NCBI GenBank assembly: GCA_018350325.1
Contig: JAEVLN010000019.1
Span: 744,001-808,000 of the forward strand
Source of the DNA: Globodera rostochiensis
Taxonomy: Eukaryota > Nematoda > Chromadorea > Rhabditida > Heteroderidae
DNA length: 64,000 nucleotides
Direction: 5' to 3'
Part shown: positions 1 to 13,880 of the stretch, in pieces
Layout of the letters: each line of letters begins with the position of its first letter
Position numbering within the stretch: the stretch's first letter is position 1
Notes under the pieces: model-generated
Told to the model about the DNA's origin: nothing
Seen by the model: only the letters and a program-made list of their open reading frames with translations
Database searches by the model: none
Position numbers and translations under genes: made by a program

Positions 1-3000
1 TCAGGCAGGGCGAGAAGTTCTATCAGTACGGGGTTCTTCTCAAACAGGCATCAAATAAAAATTCATAAAATTTATTTTGAAAAACGGCTAAAGGTCGCCC
101 ATTTTTACAACACCATCGAGCAGCAAATGCTGCCATGTCAGCAGGCGATGTTGCTGGACGAGGCGTTGGCCTTCGAAAGGCTGGTTTTGCCGTCGCCGGG
201 GGGGAAACAAAGGGAGGAAAGGGGCGCTGCTGCAGTCAATATCACATGGGAGAACCCTGAGAAGTTGAAGCAGTACATCAACAAGTTGCGTGAGGCCGCT
301 TTCAACCTGACCAACCACAACAGACGACTCAGAAAGGTGGCTGAAAGATTTGTGTTGGGAATGGGCCTTAATTATTTTTGTAATTAATTGAGGCACATGC
401 CGAAATTACGCAAATTGTGGCCGAATTGGGCCACGTGGATTTGTTGCGGGAGGAGGAGAAATGGTCGGCCAAACTAATTGAAATACGGCAAAAGTTTGTG
501 GACGAGGAGCGTTTCGTGGCGGTCAAGTCGAACATGCAGCCGTGGGCCAACCATTGGAATCGGCAGCTGTACAAAGTGCTCCAGTTGCAGTTCCGCTGGG
601 CCATGGAAGACATTGACAGCCAAATACCAACTTTGAACGCGCAATTGGTCAGGCAAAGAACCCAATTTTTGGCTAAAACTCCATGGCTTTGGTGGGTTTT
701 TGAAGGTGTTTCGTGACGAACGGCTCCAATTTCGTCCTCCGTTGGAGGAGTTGCGTCAGCAGTACTACAAGGGACTGCGCAAGTTGCTGTCCACCCCGCA
801 ACGGTTGCGGGGAGTGCAGAACAACACACGGGAGATGGAGCTGTTCGGACGCATTGTCGCTAGAAATGCCAGTCGCTTCCACCAATTATATTTACGCTCC
901 GAGGAAATGTTTGAAAGACTGCGAACGATCGACAGAAACTTTGACGAATGGGTGGCACTGGCACAGGTCGAAAAAATAAATCAAATTTTGAAATTAATTA
1001 ATGCGCTTTTTGTGTAGGTGAATTTGGAGGATTTGCTGGAACAAAATTTGCATAATGCCTCGGATTGGGAGCATCAGCTGAACTTGTTGAAACAGAAACA
1101 GCGATCGGCGGAGAGAATTCCCAACGAAATTCGGGTCGACTGCGTTCGCGTGTCCACTGCGGGGGTCCGGACATTCGCTTTGGACTTACTCAAAAGGTGC
1201 AAACAATTAAATTACTCATACAAAATAATACGAAATGTACTCGCCCAACTTCATTTGCTCAGATTCCATGACGCCCTTTCATGGACACTTCGCCATTCCA
1301 TTCGGACGGAGTTGCAGTCTGTCGAACAGACTTTAAGCCAAGGCGTGGACAAATTGTCCAAATTGCCCGAATCGCTTGAAGAAGTTGCGGAGGCCAATTA
1401 CACCCAATCGACGCTTGCGAAGAGTTCCAAAGTGATCCGCACCAAAATTTACAATATTGAGGAGAAAGATCAGCTTTTGAGGCAATTTATTTTCTTTTGG
1501 CATAGAAAATGCAAAAACTTTCTTTTATTTTTTGTCAGATCATTGTTCGGCAGTGATCAAGGCGTAGATTCCGTTCCATTAACCAAAGATCAGTTCACAC
1601 ATTTTCTGAGTCTTCTCGAAGGGCACGAACTGGTGATGAGGGACCAGGTGAATGTGATGAAGGAGAAGGTGAGGGAATCGCTGCAGAAGTTGGGCGACGA
1701 CCTGGAGAAGTTGCACTCGCTGTGGAACCAGTTCAAGCCTCGGTCGGAGATATTTACCTCACAGGCATTTGGTTCAAGATGTTCAAGCAGTTCATTTATT
1801 TTAATTGCAGGACGATCGGATGGCGTTGGTTAAAGCGGTTGAGTTCATCCGTGGAAAGCGTCAGGAATTTGACGCGATAGTGAAGAGAATGAACAAAGTG
1901 CGCATGGAGTGCGAGCAGTTCGAGTTGGAGCAGTCGGAATGGCCTCTTTTCGTGGAGTTAAATGAGGATTTGGAGCAGTACGAGTCCAATTATTTGCTGT
2001 ACGAGGACTTTAGCAATGAATTGCAACCGTTGGCTGAGCAAGAATGGGTTCTATTCCGCAGCAAAACGTACCTTTTCGATGAGTTCCTGCAAAAATGGCT
2101 GGAGAAACTGAAGGAAACTTCCGGAAGTAATGTCGCGGTTCGTCTCCGCAAGGATATTGAACAAATGCGCGAGTTCAGCAACAGCTTGAAGTTCTGCAGG
2201 GGCGAAGTGTTCAGCGCCGACCATTGGTTGGAAATGTTCCGACTGTTAAAATTGCCGCGCGGGACGAACTTGGAACGTCTGACCTTCGGTGAACTGCTGA
2301 ACTGCCAGCAGACCGTGTTGAACAACGTGGAGAAGTTGAAGGCAAATTCATAAACAAAATCCAAATAAATTGGTTCTGTTGAAGGAAATGAACGCTCGAG
2401 CTCATGGCGAGGTCAGCATTCGGGAGGCCATCCAGGAGTTGGAGATGTGGGCGGCACAGGCAGAGTTCGCATTGGCCGACTATCGCCACTCGGACGGGAC
2501 GACGTTGAAGGTGGTCAAGGAATGGAAGACGGTGCTGAACCAAGTGCGGGACAACCATGCACTGCTGCAGTCTCTGCGGAGTTCGCCTTATTACGTCCAG
2601 TTTCGCGAGCAAGTGCACTTGTGGGAGCGACGAGTGACGGACTTGGACCTGCAGCTGCACGCACTGAACGACATCCAACGGCGATGGGTGTACTTGGAAC
2701 CCATTTTTAGCCGTGGCGCGTTGCCATCGGAGACGGCACGATTCAATCGAATCGACGCGGAATTTCGCGCCATTCTCAACGACATAGCCGCAGACAACAG
2801 AATTATGGCACTAAATGCCAAAAATGCGTCTTTGGGACGAACTTTGGAACAGTTGGTGCGCATAAATTCAAAGATTTACGGTGAAATCGAATAAATAATT
2901 GGCCAACTCAGGTTGATCAGCTTGGCCGTTGTCAGCGTGCGCTGAGCAGCTTTTTGGAGGAAAAACGCACCGCATTCCCACGCTTTTACTTCCTCGGCGA

Positions 3001-6000
3001 CGACGACCTGCTCGAAATTGTTGGACAGTCCACAAATCCGGCGGTCATCCAATCCCACCTGAAGAAACTGTTTCAGGTCGCTTTTCCTTTTTGAGTTGAT
3101 TTTAGCTAAGCAAAAAACGCAATTGATATTTGTTAAGCATTAACTAAAACTTTTTGGTCCAGGGCATTAACCGCGTTGTGTTCGATGCTGAACAGCAAAG
3201 TATCCGCGCAATAGTCTCCGCAGAAGGCGAAATCGTTCAAATGTTGAAGCCGGTACAAATTGTCCCGCGGGTGGAGCAATGGCTTAGTGCCCTCAGCGAG
3301 GAAATGCGAAATACGCTGAAGCGATTGGTGGTCGATTGTCTGCAGGAAAAGTCGCTGGACCCCGCCCGCTTTCCGTCCCAAGTTCTCTGTCTGACGGAGC
3401 AAATTCGCTTCTGCTCCGACGTGGAGAAGTGCATGGCATCGATTGCCGGCACTCCCGGCGATCAGTTGGCAGCCTACCGACGTCAGCTGATCGGACAGCT
3501 CGAGCAACTGAACAGTGCCAATGCGGAGGAGGCGATCGTACGGCTGAAGCTTAAGTCACTTGTTTTTGATGTGACCCACCACGTTGGAGTTGTGGACCAG
3601 CTGCTCCGGACGGACAACAACGGCTACATCGGCTGCTGGGCCTGGCAGCGTCAGCTCCGCTTTTATTTGGTCTCCGGACTGGTGGTCGTTCGTCAGGCAG
3701 AGTACGAGTTTGCCTACACGTATGAGTACCAGGTGCTGTCTGACATAATGCCAACAAATATTCATTTCATTTACCCAGGGCAACGGTGCCAAGTTGGTGC
3801 ACACGCCGCTGACGGACAAATGCTATCTGACGCTGACCCAGGCGTTGGGCATGGGGCTGGGCGGTAACCCGTACGGACCGGCCGGCACCGGCAAGACTGA
3901 ATCAGTGAAGTCACTGGCCGGACTGCTGGGCAGACAGGTGGACAGACGAGTGAATGAACAGCTTGACAATGTTGCCTTAAAGGTGCTGGTATTTAACTGC
4001 GATGAAGGCATCGATGTGCAGGCAATCGGTCGCATTTTCGTCGGCCTCATCCAATGCGGTGCCTGGGGCTGCTTCGACGAATTCAACCGTCTCGGACGGG
4101 GCGTTCTGTCCGCAGTTTCCTCCCAAGTGCAGCTGATCCAGGAGGCCGTCCGGACCAAGGCGTCTCACTGTCAAATCGGTGACGTTTCCGTCCCAGTGGA
4201 CTTCAATTCGGCTATTTTCGTCACGTTAAATCCGGCGGGCAAAGGCTACGGCGGCCGACAACGTTTACCGGACAACTTAAAGCAACTGTTCCGGCCGGTG
4301 GCAATGTCTGTGCCGGACAATCAGCAAATCTCCGAAACTTTACTCTTTGCCGAAGGCTTTGGCCAGGCAAAACTTTTGGCCAAAAAGCTGGTAACCGCCT
4401 TTGGGTTGGCCAAGGAAATGCTGAGCGCCCAGCAGCACTACGACTGGGGGCTGAGGGCGTTGAAGACGGTGTTGAAGGGATGCGCGGACGCAATTGGCAA
4501 GCAGCGGCAGAAGACGCGGCAGAGACTCAGCGAACAGGAAGAGATGGAGCTGGTGGTGCAAAACCTGCAGCTGAACACTCTGTCCAAGCTGACTTTCGCG
4601 GATTCACGTCGCTTTCGAGTTTTGTTGGACGGCATTTTCCCGGGAACCAAAAGGGAAACGGTAAAACACATAATGTGAAACTAAGTTGATAATGCTTTAC
4701 CTTTTGTTATAGGCACAATTTGATGAGCTTTTTGAACATATTCAAAAGGCTTCGGAACTGCTTCAGCTTCAGACAACGGACGTTCAACTGCAGAAACTGT
4801 CCGAACTGTACGAGCAGCTTCGTCAGCGGATTGGCGTTATAATTGTTGGTCCGCCCGGATCCGGCAAGTCGACGTTGTGGAGACTCCTGCAAAAGACACT
4901 TTCGTTGAGTGGAGCACAGACTGTGGACGTGTACAGGTAAACTTCTTCGAATTTACACATTTTTGGCCTTCAATTTTGCAGTATGGACCCAAAAGCGATG
5001 CCTCGCGGCCGACTGTTAGGCCATTTGGACTTGGACACGCGCGAATGGACGGACGGCACGCTGACCCAGGCGGCACGTTTGGCCACCAAAGACCCGAACA
5101 AGCCGGCATGGATTGTCTGCGACGGAGATGTGGACCCCGAGTAAGCACTGCTTTAGGCTTAATGAGTATCAGGAGATCAACAAGTATCGGGCTTCTGGTT
5201 TCAGATGGATCGAATCGCTTAATTCGGTGTTGGACGACAACAAATTGCTAACACTTCCCTCCGGAGAACGCATTCAATTTGGCCCAAATGTCAATTTTCT
5301 GTTCGAATGCGTCGATTTGACTTACGCCTCACCAGCAACAATCTCGCGCATGGGAATGATTTTGATGAGCCATGAAGATTTGGAAGTGCAGACACTAATT
5401 GACAGGTAAAGCAAAGGGAAAAGCAATTTAATCCCCCCCCCCGGCAATTCGAATTGAATTTAATTAACAAATTTAAGGTTTATTTATCGCAACGAAAAGG
5501 AATTACCGGCCCAATTTGTTAATTGGCTGAACCAAAATTTGGTGCCCGCGTTGAATTGGACGATTATGCACCAAACGCGAGAATTTGCGTGCAGCCAAAT
5601 TGGTTAAATTAATTTTAATTTAATTTATTTCTGCAAATTTTAAAGGCATTTTGAAAAACGCCCTGTCGTTAGTGCAAAATGCCAAAACGAAAAATCAATT
5701 TCTTGTCGGGCTTTTGCGTGCATTTGCCCCTTTTGTGGAGCCGGATGCCCGCAGGGAATTGTGCCAGGGGGTCATTTTCCAAGGCGCTACCGTACCCGAC
5801 CCAAAAACACCGTTGAATGTGTACTGTGACGCGCGGACGGACACTTTGCTCAGCTATTCGGATGACATTGGTAAAAAACGTTTGTGGTTAAATTAATTAA
5901 AATTGAAATTGTCAAAACGATTAATAAAATAAATGGAACAGAAAATTCCACTTAATGAATTTAAATGATTCGCCCTAAGGGCTGCCCATTCAATTGGACG

Positions 6001-9000
6001 AATTCCGTCGGCGTCCCCCCGTCGTGCTGTCCGTTCGAATGCAAATTGTGCGCGACATTCTGATGGAATGGCTGCGTCCCAAAAGCCGCGAGAGACCGCC
6101 GGCCAATTCAGGACATTTGGAGCCCATTTTGTTGTTGGGCCCCGAAGGCTGCGGGAAGCAGTCGCTGCTGCGCGAATGCTTTGAGGGCGCCGGCATGCAG
6201 GCGCAAAAACTGCTGCTGAACATGCACTGCAGTGCAAACACAACAGCAAATCATTTGGAACAGCTGGTACTTATATGTCCATCCGTCGGACAGCCAGCGG
6301 ACGCTCAAATTCGTCCATTTAAATTCTCTAAATTAATTAGTCACTTAATGACCGATTTTGGATTTAAGACTTACGCAATTCTCTCTTTTTTAGCTTTACG
6401 AACATTGTGTCCAAGTGAGTGGGCCCAGCGGACGCTGTTTAAAGCCGCGAGAGAATGAGCAATTGGTGCTGCACCTGAAGGGGCCCAATCTGGCACGTCC
6501 CGACCAGTACGGCACTTCTCAGCTGATCGCCTTTCTGGAACAAATGGTCGAATACCGCGGCTTCTACGATCGTTCTTTGGAGTGGATCGGACTGGACAAT
6601 GTCCAATTGGTGATCAGCATCTCCAATACCTTTAATGCCGAACGTTTTGCTCTTCCCGAAAGGTGCATAAAAATCAGAGAAATTCATACAAAGCACCGCA
6701 AAATTATTTCTTAACGAAAATCAATCAATTTATGTCATTAATTGAGGTTAATTGCCTCAAAGGTTAGTCTTCTGACAGATTCACCTCAAAACTTCGCGTC
6801 CTGTCGATGGACGGCCCTTCGGAGACGGAATTGAAGACAATTTATGCCGCCTATTTGGCCCCCATTTTGGGCAAACAGCCGATGAATAGTCAAGCAAAAG
6901 CAGCGGATTCTTTGGCCGGCTCTTTGACCAATGTTTTCGTCGAGCTGACCAAAGTGTTCACGCCCAACGAACAGTTCCACTACGTCTTCACGCCGTCCGA
7001 CCTGACCAATTGGACTAACGGACTGCTCCGTTACGGAGTTGGGGCAGGTCGGTGGCAAATTGGACGCATATAGTTTTGGGGTCGCTTTTATATTTTCCGG
7101 TAAATTGGCCACCAATTACCTAAATCCAATTTGTTTTCCAATTAGTAACATTTGTTCAGATTCTGCTGCTTTGTATAGTTTCATTAACTTTGAATGCCAA
7201 CGCATTTTCGGCGACCGTCTGGTCAGTGCCGAACATCGCCAACATTTCCAAAACATTCTCCAAGAACATTTTCCCGTCCGTTCGGCATCAAATTTTGCGC
7301 CGTTACCGGGTCCAATTTTGGCCAAAGAATTGGATGGAAGGCCAATGCTTCCGATTTCACGAGAAGATGTCGGATAAGCCTTAAAACATTTACATAAAGG
7401 CCGTTCTGTTCAGTACATCGGACAGTTGGAGAAGGTCATCAACCGTCTGAAGCACGAGCAGCACTGTCCAACGCAGCAGTTGAGCAATGCCTTTGTGGAC
7501 ATGTGCCTGTCGGTGGACCGCGCCATCACTTGCCCCGGAGGCGCCGTTCTGTTGGCCGGAAGGGCGGGCATGGGCAGGCGTGCGGCTGTCACATTTGTGG
7601 CACAAATGCACCAAATGCGGTAGAAATTGGCTGCTGGCGGCAACCATCAAAAATAACTTTGCATGCCGCAGACTGCACACACTGCGAGTCTCTTCCTCCT
7701 ACACGTCGCGCAATTTTGCCCAAGACTTGAAGGAGGCCATCTACAGTGCATGCGTTGACGCCGAACAGGTCGTTCTTCTGGTGGAGGACTATCAGTTGCT
7801 GGAGGAGTCCTTTCTTCAACTGATCAATGCCCTCCTCTCTGACGGATACGTGCCCGGCCTTTACGGCACGCAACAAGAATTGGATCAGATTTTGGGCAGA
7901 TTACGGTAAAATCTGAAAAAATTCTGAATTGTTTGACTGACTGTGTCCTCTGACCTCTGCAGAGAATCGTCAATGGATGACGGCTTCAGCGGGGCGGGCA
8001 GTTTGCATGCCTATTTTGCACACCGAGTTCGAAGCAACCTGCACTTGGCGCTGCTGATGGACGTGGCACATCCCAAATTTGTGCCGCGCATTCTGTCCAA
8101 CCCGGCACTGTACAAACGCTGCATAATGGCATGTGCCTACACAATATTCACTCATTCTGGCACATTTATTCATTGACTTTTTGCAGATTTGGCACGAGTC
8201 GTGGTCGCCGGAGACGCTGTCCCAAATTGCCTCCCTCTCTCTGAAGCAAAATGGCGTTGAACAGCCGCCGAATTCGCTTCTCTCTGCCTTTGTCCAACTT
8301 TTTGTTCGGGCACCCGCGGAGTGCCGAAGCCCCGCAAAATTTTCGGGCTTTGTCGGCACTTTCCACGCTTTGCTCAACTCCAAGCGGGCGGCTGTTGAGA
8401 AGCGATTGGCACGGCTGAGGGCGGGCGTCGACAGGCTGACGGAGACGCGAAATGCGGTGGCCAAACTGCAGAAGAAGGCGGCGAAGAAGTCCAAACTGTT
8501 GGCGGAGAAGCAGGCGGAGGCCAACAGCGCCCTGGGGCAAATTACTCAAAGTATGAGCGGGGCCACCGAGCAGAAGGAGGACATGGAGAAGCTGAAAAGC
8601 GCCACGGAAGCAGAGAATGTCAAGATTGAGGAGCAGAAGAAGCTGATCGAGCAGCAATTGGCGGACGTACAGCATGGAGTTTTGAAAAAAGGAATTAGAT
8701 TTTTTGGCTATTTTAGGTTGAGCCTTTACTGAACGAGGCTCGGAAGGCCGTCGGGTCGCTAAAGTCCGAACATTTGTCGGAGGTGCGCTCTCTCCGCTCG
8801 CCGGCCACTTCCATTCGGGACATTTTGGAGGCGGTGCTCCTCTTTATGGGCATTTTGGACACTTCATGGGAGTCGATGCGACGCTTTTTGGCCAAAAGCG
8901 GCGTCAAGGAGGAGGTCATCAACTTCGACGTCCGTCGAATCACTCCTTCGACCGCCAAAAAAGTCGGCACTTTGGTTAAGTCGAAGGCCGCCTCCTTCGA

Positions 9001-12000
9001 TCCGATAAATGCCAAAAATGCGTCCACTGGTAAAATGCAAATTTTATACATTTTTTAATAAAACTCTCCCCTACTCGCTTTGCTATTTAAATCGGGGGCC
9101 TTAAAAGCGAAAGATTCCTAAAAAATTTCCAAAAAAACTCTCCGCTAATCGCTTACCTATTTAAATCGGGTGCCCTAAAGGCAAAAGATTTCTAAAAAAT
9201 TTCCAAAAAAACTTAGCGATCGCTCCGCTGGCCGCCTGGGTGACGGCTAACCTTCAATACGCACTGATTTTGGAGAAAATAGCGCCGCTTGAGCAAAAGA
9301 AAGAGTCTTTGGTGAAGAATTTGGACGCCGCCGAACATCAAATGGAACGGCTGTCGAAGGGACTGAAATCGCTGGACAAGAAAGTGACGGGGCTGAAGAC
9401 GAACTTCGAGAGTTGCATGAAGGAAGCCACGGAGATCAAGATCGAGCTGGACAGAGAGCAGGCGACCATTGTGGTGGCCGGCAAATTGGTCGAAAGGCTG
9501 GGCGGAGAGTACTCGCGCTGGCAACAACAACAGAAAGTGCTGGAAGACGAGCTGAGAACGGTGGAGAATTGTTGTCTGATTGGTCGGTTTGGTTTAGCGA
9601 TTTATCCGAACATTTATACAAACTAGAGGTGGTCGGGATCGGTCGGGATTATCCCGGTTTTTACCAAAAATCCCGATTCCCGACCAACTCAATGCTTTAG
9701 GTGCCGCTTTCATCACTTTTCTGGGCGGTGCCTCTGAGGAAATGCGCGCCCAAACGATGGGCCATTGGCGCGGAGTGTGCCAATTGCCCGCTGAGTTTGA
9801 CCTTCTCAATTTTCTGGCCTCGGAAACTGATCAGCTTCGGTGGAAGTTGGAGGGGCTGTTGACCAATAATTTGGCACTGGAGAACGGTGCCATTTTGTTC
9901 GGTGCCAAAAACTCTCCGTTTATTGTGGACCCCAGCGGCACGGTGTGCACTTTTCTGGCCAATCACTTTAAGGGCAGCTCCACGGAAGTTTTGCGAGCGA
10001 ATCAGTCGGATTTGATGACTCAAGTTTGAATCCCCGGGATGTTAAAGTTCGTCATGTATGCTTTGTTAAGGTCGAATTGGGAGTACGGTTTGGCAAAACG
10101 CTGATAATTGATGAAATGGACGAACTGGTCGAACCGGCGCTGGTTCCTCTCCTGCGAAGGGATTTCCACACAATCGGCGCCCGACTCGCCGTACAGCTGG
10201 GCGAGAAGCAGGCAACCCAACATTCATTAACGATTAATTACTTACTAATTAGGTCGATTTCAACGATCAGTTTCGGCTGTTCCTCTGCACGCGTAACGAA
10301 CACTGCCACTTGGCCTCCCACGTCAGTTCCGTCGTTGCCGAGATCAACTTCTCCATCACTCGGTCCGGCCTCGCCTCCCAACTACTTTCATTGGCAATCG
10401 AATTGGAAAAGCCCGAGTTGGAACAGAGTTCGGCACAATTGAGTTCTCAGATGGAAGGGCTGAAGCTGGAGATGGACAGCCTGGAGCAAGTGCTGCTCGA
10501 ACAGCTTGCCGTCTCTGGCGGCTCTTTGCTGGACAACACTTCGCTGTTAGAATCGCTGAACGAAAGCAAAGAGAAGGCGGACAAAGTGTCACACGTGCGG
10601 ACAAATTCAAAGTTACTTTATTCGATTAAATGCCCCATTTGCCTTAGGGTCTTTCCGATTTGCAACGCCTCCGGGCACTGACTGATTCCCAACGCGACAC
10701 TTTTCTACCGTTTGCGCAGCGTTGTGCCCAGCTGTACTTTGCCGTTCGACCCTTCCACACGGTGAAGCACTGCTACCAGTTCAGCGTGAACGATTCTGTT
10801 GCATTGTTTCGCAAATGTTTTGTTGAATCAAATGAACGACAAAACGCTTCAGAAGGCCAAGAACGTCTTGATCGGTTGGTGGCAATGTTAAGACGTCAAA
10901 GCCCAATCAAAGTTTGCGCAGAGTGTTCCGTCGTCTGCGACTGCGTCTCTTTGAATTTGTGTCCCGCTCGCTGTTCAAGGAGGACCGCCTCACTTTCGGC
11001 ATGCAATTTGTGCATGCCACCGCCTCAAATGCCGGCGGAAGCGGCACTCTGTTCGGGCGGAATGAGTGGGAATTGTTCACCAAAGTTCTTCCGCCGCCGG
11101 GCGAACCGACGAGCAGTGCCAACCTCGGCTGGTTGGACAGGGAAAGGCGTGCCGCCATTGAAAGAATCCAATTGCATTTGCCCGCCCTTTTCCAATGCCT
11201 GCAAATTGGGGATCAGCCAACCTGGGCCACTTTTATGAAGTCCGTCGAATGTGAAAATGCGTTTCCGGCCTCAGTGAATGCGAAGCTCAGTGACTTCCAA
11301 CGACTGATCGTTTTGCAAGTCTCCGTCCGATTGTTTTTATTAATTTTTATATTATTTTTGTTCGTCAGGCACTTCGACCGGACCGACTTCATGTCGGAAT
11401 GTTGCGGTTCACCTCCAAACTGCTTGGCGTCGACTCACTCCGGGGCGCCAGTTTGGATTTTGCCAGCATCCACCAGAGAGAGTCGGTGCCGCAACAGCCA
11501 ATCCTGCTTCTGATTGCACCAGGCTCCAGTGCCGACCTAAGTGCCGAACTTGCCGATTATGCCCACGGGGAATTCGCTAAGGCTTCCTCGGGGCAGAAAC
11601 TGCACCAATTGGCCATGGGCGAGGGTCAAGCTGAGTCGACTGCGGTGGAATTGTTGCGAAACAGCGCCCTCGGGGGGCACTGGCTGTGCCTTTACAATGT
11701 CCACCTTACCCCGTCCATTGTTGGCCGTTTGATGACCGAACTTGGCTCGCTTTCCGACAAATTGCATGCCAACTTCCGACTTTGGCTGACCGCCGAGCCG
11801 GACGACCAATTGCCGGTGGTTTTCCTTCAGGCGTGCCTTAAGGCGACATACGAAACGCCGCCGGGCCTAAAAAAGAATTTGGAGCGTAATTTTGTCGGAG
11901 TGACCGACGAAAGGGCGGCGACGCGGCGAGGGCCGGCCGAGGCGTCCAAGGCCAAGTCCCTTTTTGTGTTGCATTGGCTGCACGCGGTGATGCAAGAACG

Positions 12001-13880
12001 GCGAAACTTTATCCCGCAAGCCTGGCTGAAGTCGCGCACGGACTTTTAAAAAAAGGGAAATTATTTGTTTTCCTTTTTTAGAGCCTACGAATTTTCTGAA
12101 GCGGATTTGAGAACGGCAAAAATGACGCTACAATCGCTGTTTGGCATTGTGGAAAGGAACAACTTGAAAGGCGTCGATTGGGAAATGTTTCGAGGCTTGA
12201 TGCTTAACGCCATTTATGGAGGTCGAATTGAAGTTGAGCTGGACAACCGTGTACTGCTTGCTTTTCTACTCGAACTGTTCAACTTCAACATGATCGACGG
12301 CGCCGGAGGGGAACTGGCGCCTGGTCTAAAAATGCCATTGTTTGGAGAGCAAAAAGTAATTTCATCTGAATGATTCTGGCCACAAAAAATCAGAAAACAG
12401 AATTCTGGTGTCCAAAGGGACCAGAAATTGAGATAATCAGTTACAGGACACAGTACACATCCCTGGAATGAACCAAACTTTGATCGATATGGGCACAAAG
12501 AATTCCCATCCGACCGATCGGATCCTTGTGCTAAACTAAATGCAAATGAATTAATGCTTTTCAGGGCTTTGTGGATTGGATTTCGTCAACGCTTCCCGAA
12601 ACTGACAGGCCGGAGCTAATGTTTTTGCCCCGGAATATAATGCTTTCGTGGGATTTGGTTCAAAGTGATGCCGCCATTGCCAAACTTCGGCGATTATTCA
12701 CTGCCGTTGCGCTGTCCCAACAAATCGCCCCCAGCGTCGAAGAATCGTCGGACACAAAAATATTCTCAAAACGTTTGTGGAACGATTCGCTCGGTCCGAT
12801 TTTGTCACTTTGGAAGAAGCTGAACCAACAGAACCCTCAACTCCTTCAAAGCGCACAGGAAGAGCAAAAACAACGGCCGATTTCGGCTAGCCGATCAGAA
12901 AAAGCCCACCCAACCGGTAGGAAACTTAAGACGGAATAATTTATAAAAGCAAATTCCAAAATTGAATTCATCTTCAGTAAGCGGACATGAAGAAGATCCG
13001 TTGGTCGAAATGCTTCAATTGGAATTTGTGTACTCTCTGAAAATGTTGCACTGTATCCATTCGTCCCTGTCGGCCATAAGTCGGGCAATCAAAGGCGTAA
13101 ATTTGCCGGAGAAGTGCACAATTGAACTGGCCCAATCGCTGATCAATTTTCAAGTAAAAATAATTTAAATTGTATTTGTTTATTTTATTCTCTGTCAGAT
13201 TCCGACGTCTTGGGACGCTCTTTGGAGCGGGGGGCCGTCCGTGCCCGCGCAATATTTGGAAGAATTAATTTACAAAGTCCGAAGTACCCAAACTCTGCTT
13301 TCACAAGCCAAATCCCAACAATTGCTGTCTGTTCCCGTCAGTTTGGGCCAACTTTTTCGTCCTGCAACTTTGCTGAACGCTTTTCGACAATATTCCGCCA
13401 GGTGATCGATCACTGACAAATCGTCCGACAATAATCACCCGCATCCCCCAGAAAATTGGTTGCCAGTTTGGACGAGTTGGAGCTGTGCACACATTGGCAT
13501 GGCGCCGTCCAGCAGATGGCGGACAATGCCGCGGCACCCAAAATGACTCTTAACTTACTTTGTATCCAGGGGGCGCTGTTTGACGGCGTCGAATTGCGCC
13601 CGGTGACTCCAAGCGCGGCGCCTTTCTCGTCAGTCCCCCAACTGGACATTTTATGGGCCAAAGTTTTTTGTTTTTTTGGAGGGAATTTACTTTAAAATGC
13701 CTAAAGATAAATTCGAATGCGCCCGCTGAAACCGAAAATCAGCTGCTCTTGCCGTTGTTTGCCGATGCGGAGCGAAGAGAGGCGCCGGTGATTGAAGTGA
13801 AAGTGCCGTGTTCGCCGGCATCGAAAAATCTGTGGACTTTGGCGGGAGTGGCACTGTTTTTGAGTGGACAGCCGGAATAA
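1..13880 (+). CDS. che-3: Cytoplasmic dynein-2 heavy chain (DYNC2H1/CHE-3), 3' part of gene
   Basis: Motor subunit that drives retrograde intraflagellar transport in cilia. The 5' end lies outside the window, and the visible part is split by many short introns. Seen in order: DHC N1 tail ([12 protein letters not shown] at 104-139; ITWENP near 241); AAA1 P-loop GPAGTGKT (3875-3898) followed by FNCDEGID and [11 protein letters not shown]2 P-loop GPPGSGKST (4848-4874); AAA3 P-loop GPEGCGKQS (6138-6164); AAA4 with the GRAGMGRR loop (about 7556-7580); stalk coiled coils (about 8360-8690 and 9270-9560) around the microtubule-binding domain; AAA5/6 and the C-terminal domain ending in ALFLSGQPE and TAA. 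The Lys-to-Arg change in the AAA4 loop is, as I recall, normal for dynein-2, so it is not decay. The GPEGCGK AAA3 loop and the C-terminal FL.. ending favour dynein-2 over dynein-1. No frame-breaking lesion was noticed. The partner chemoreceptor downstream would also serve ciliated neurons, but linkage is probably chance. Confidence 0.93.
9061..9209. repeat. Tandem duplication (~75 bp x2) in a dynein intron
   Basis: Two adjacent copies of a segment that begins AACTCTCC, contains TATTTAAATCGGG and ends AAAAAATTTCC lie between the exons encoding the two stalk halves. They differ at several positions, so the duplication is not recent. No open frame or splice function is apparent. Confidence 0.8.
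9624..9686. repeat. Dispersed CCCGG-rich repeat fragment
   Basis: A short imperfect palindrome (TCGGGATTATCCCGGTTTTT then AAAAATCCCGATTCCCGACC) in a dynein intron. Similar ACCGGGATTTTTGGGA and CCCGGGTC...CCGGACCGGTCCC blocks occur at 14430-14455 and 17318-17392, suggesting a dispersed non-coding repeat. Confidence 0.5.

Noticed and set aside
7550..7580. Degenerate dynein AAA4 Walker A (GRAGMGRR) as a sign of pseudogene
   Set aside because: The Lys-to-Arg change in AAA4 is, to my knowledge, a normal dynein-2 feature, and the rest of the gene is intact.
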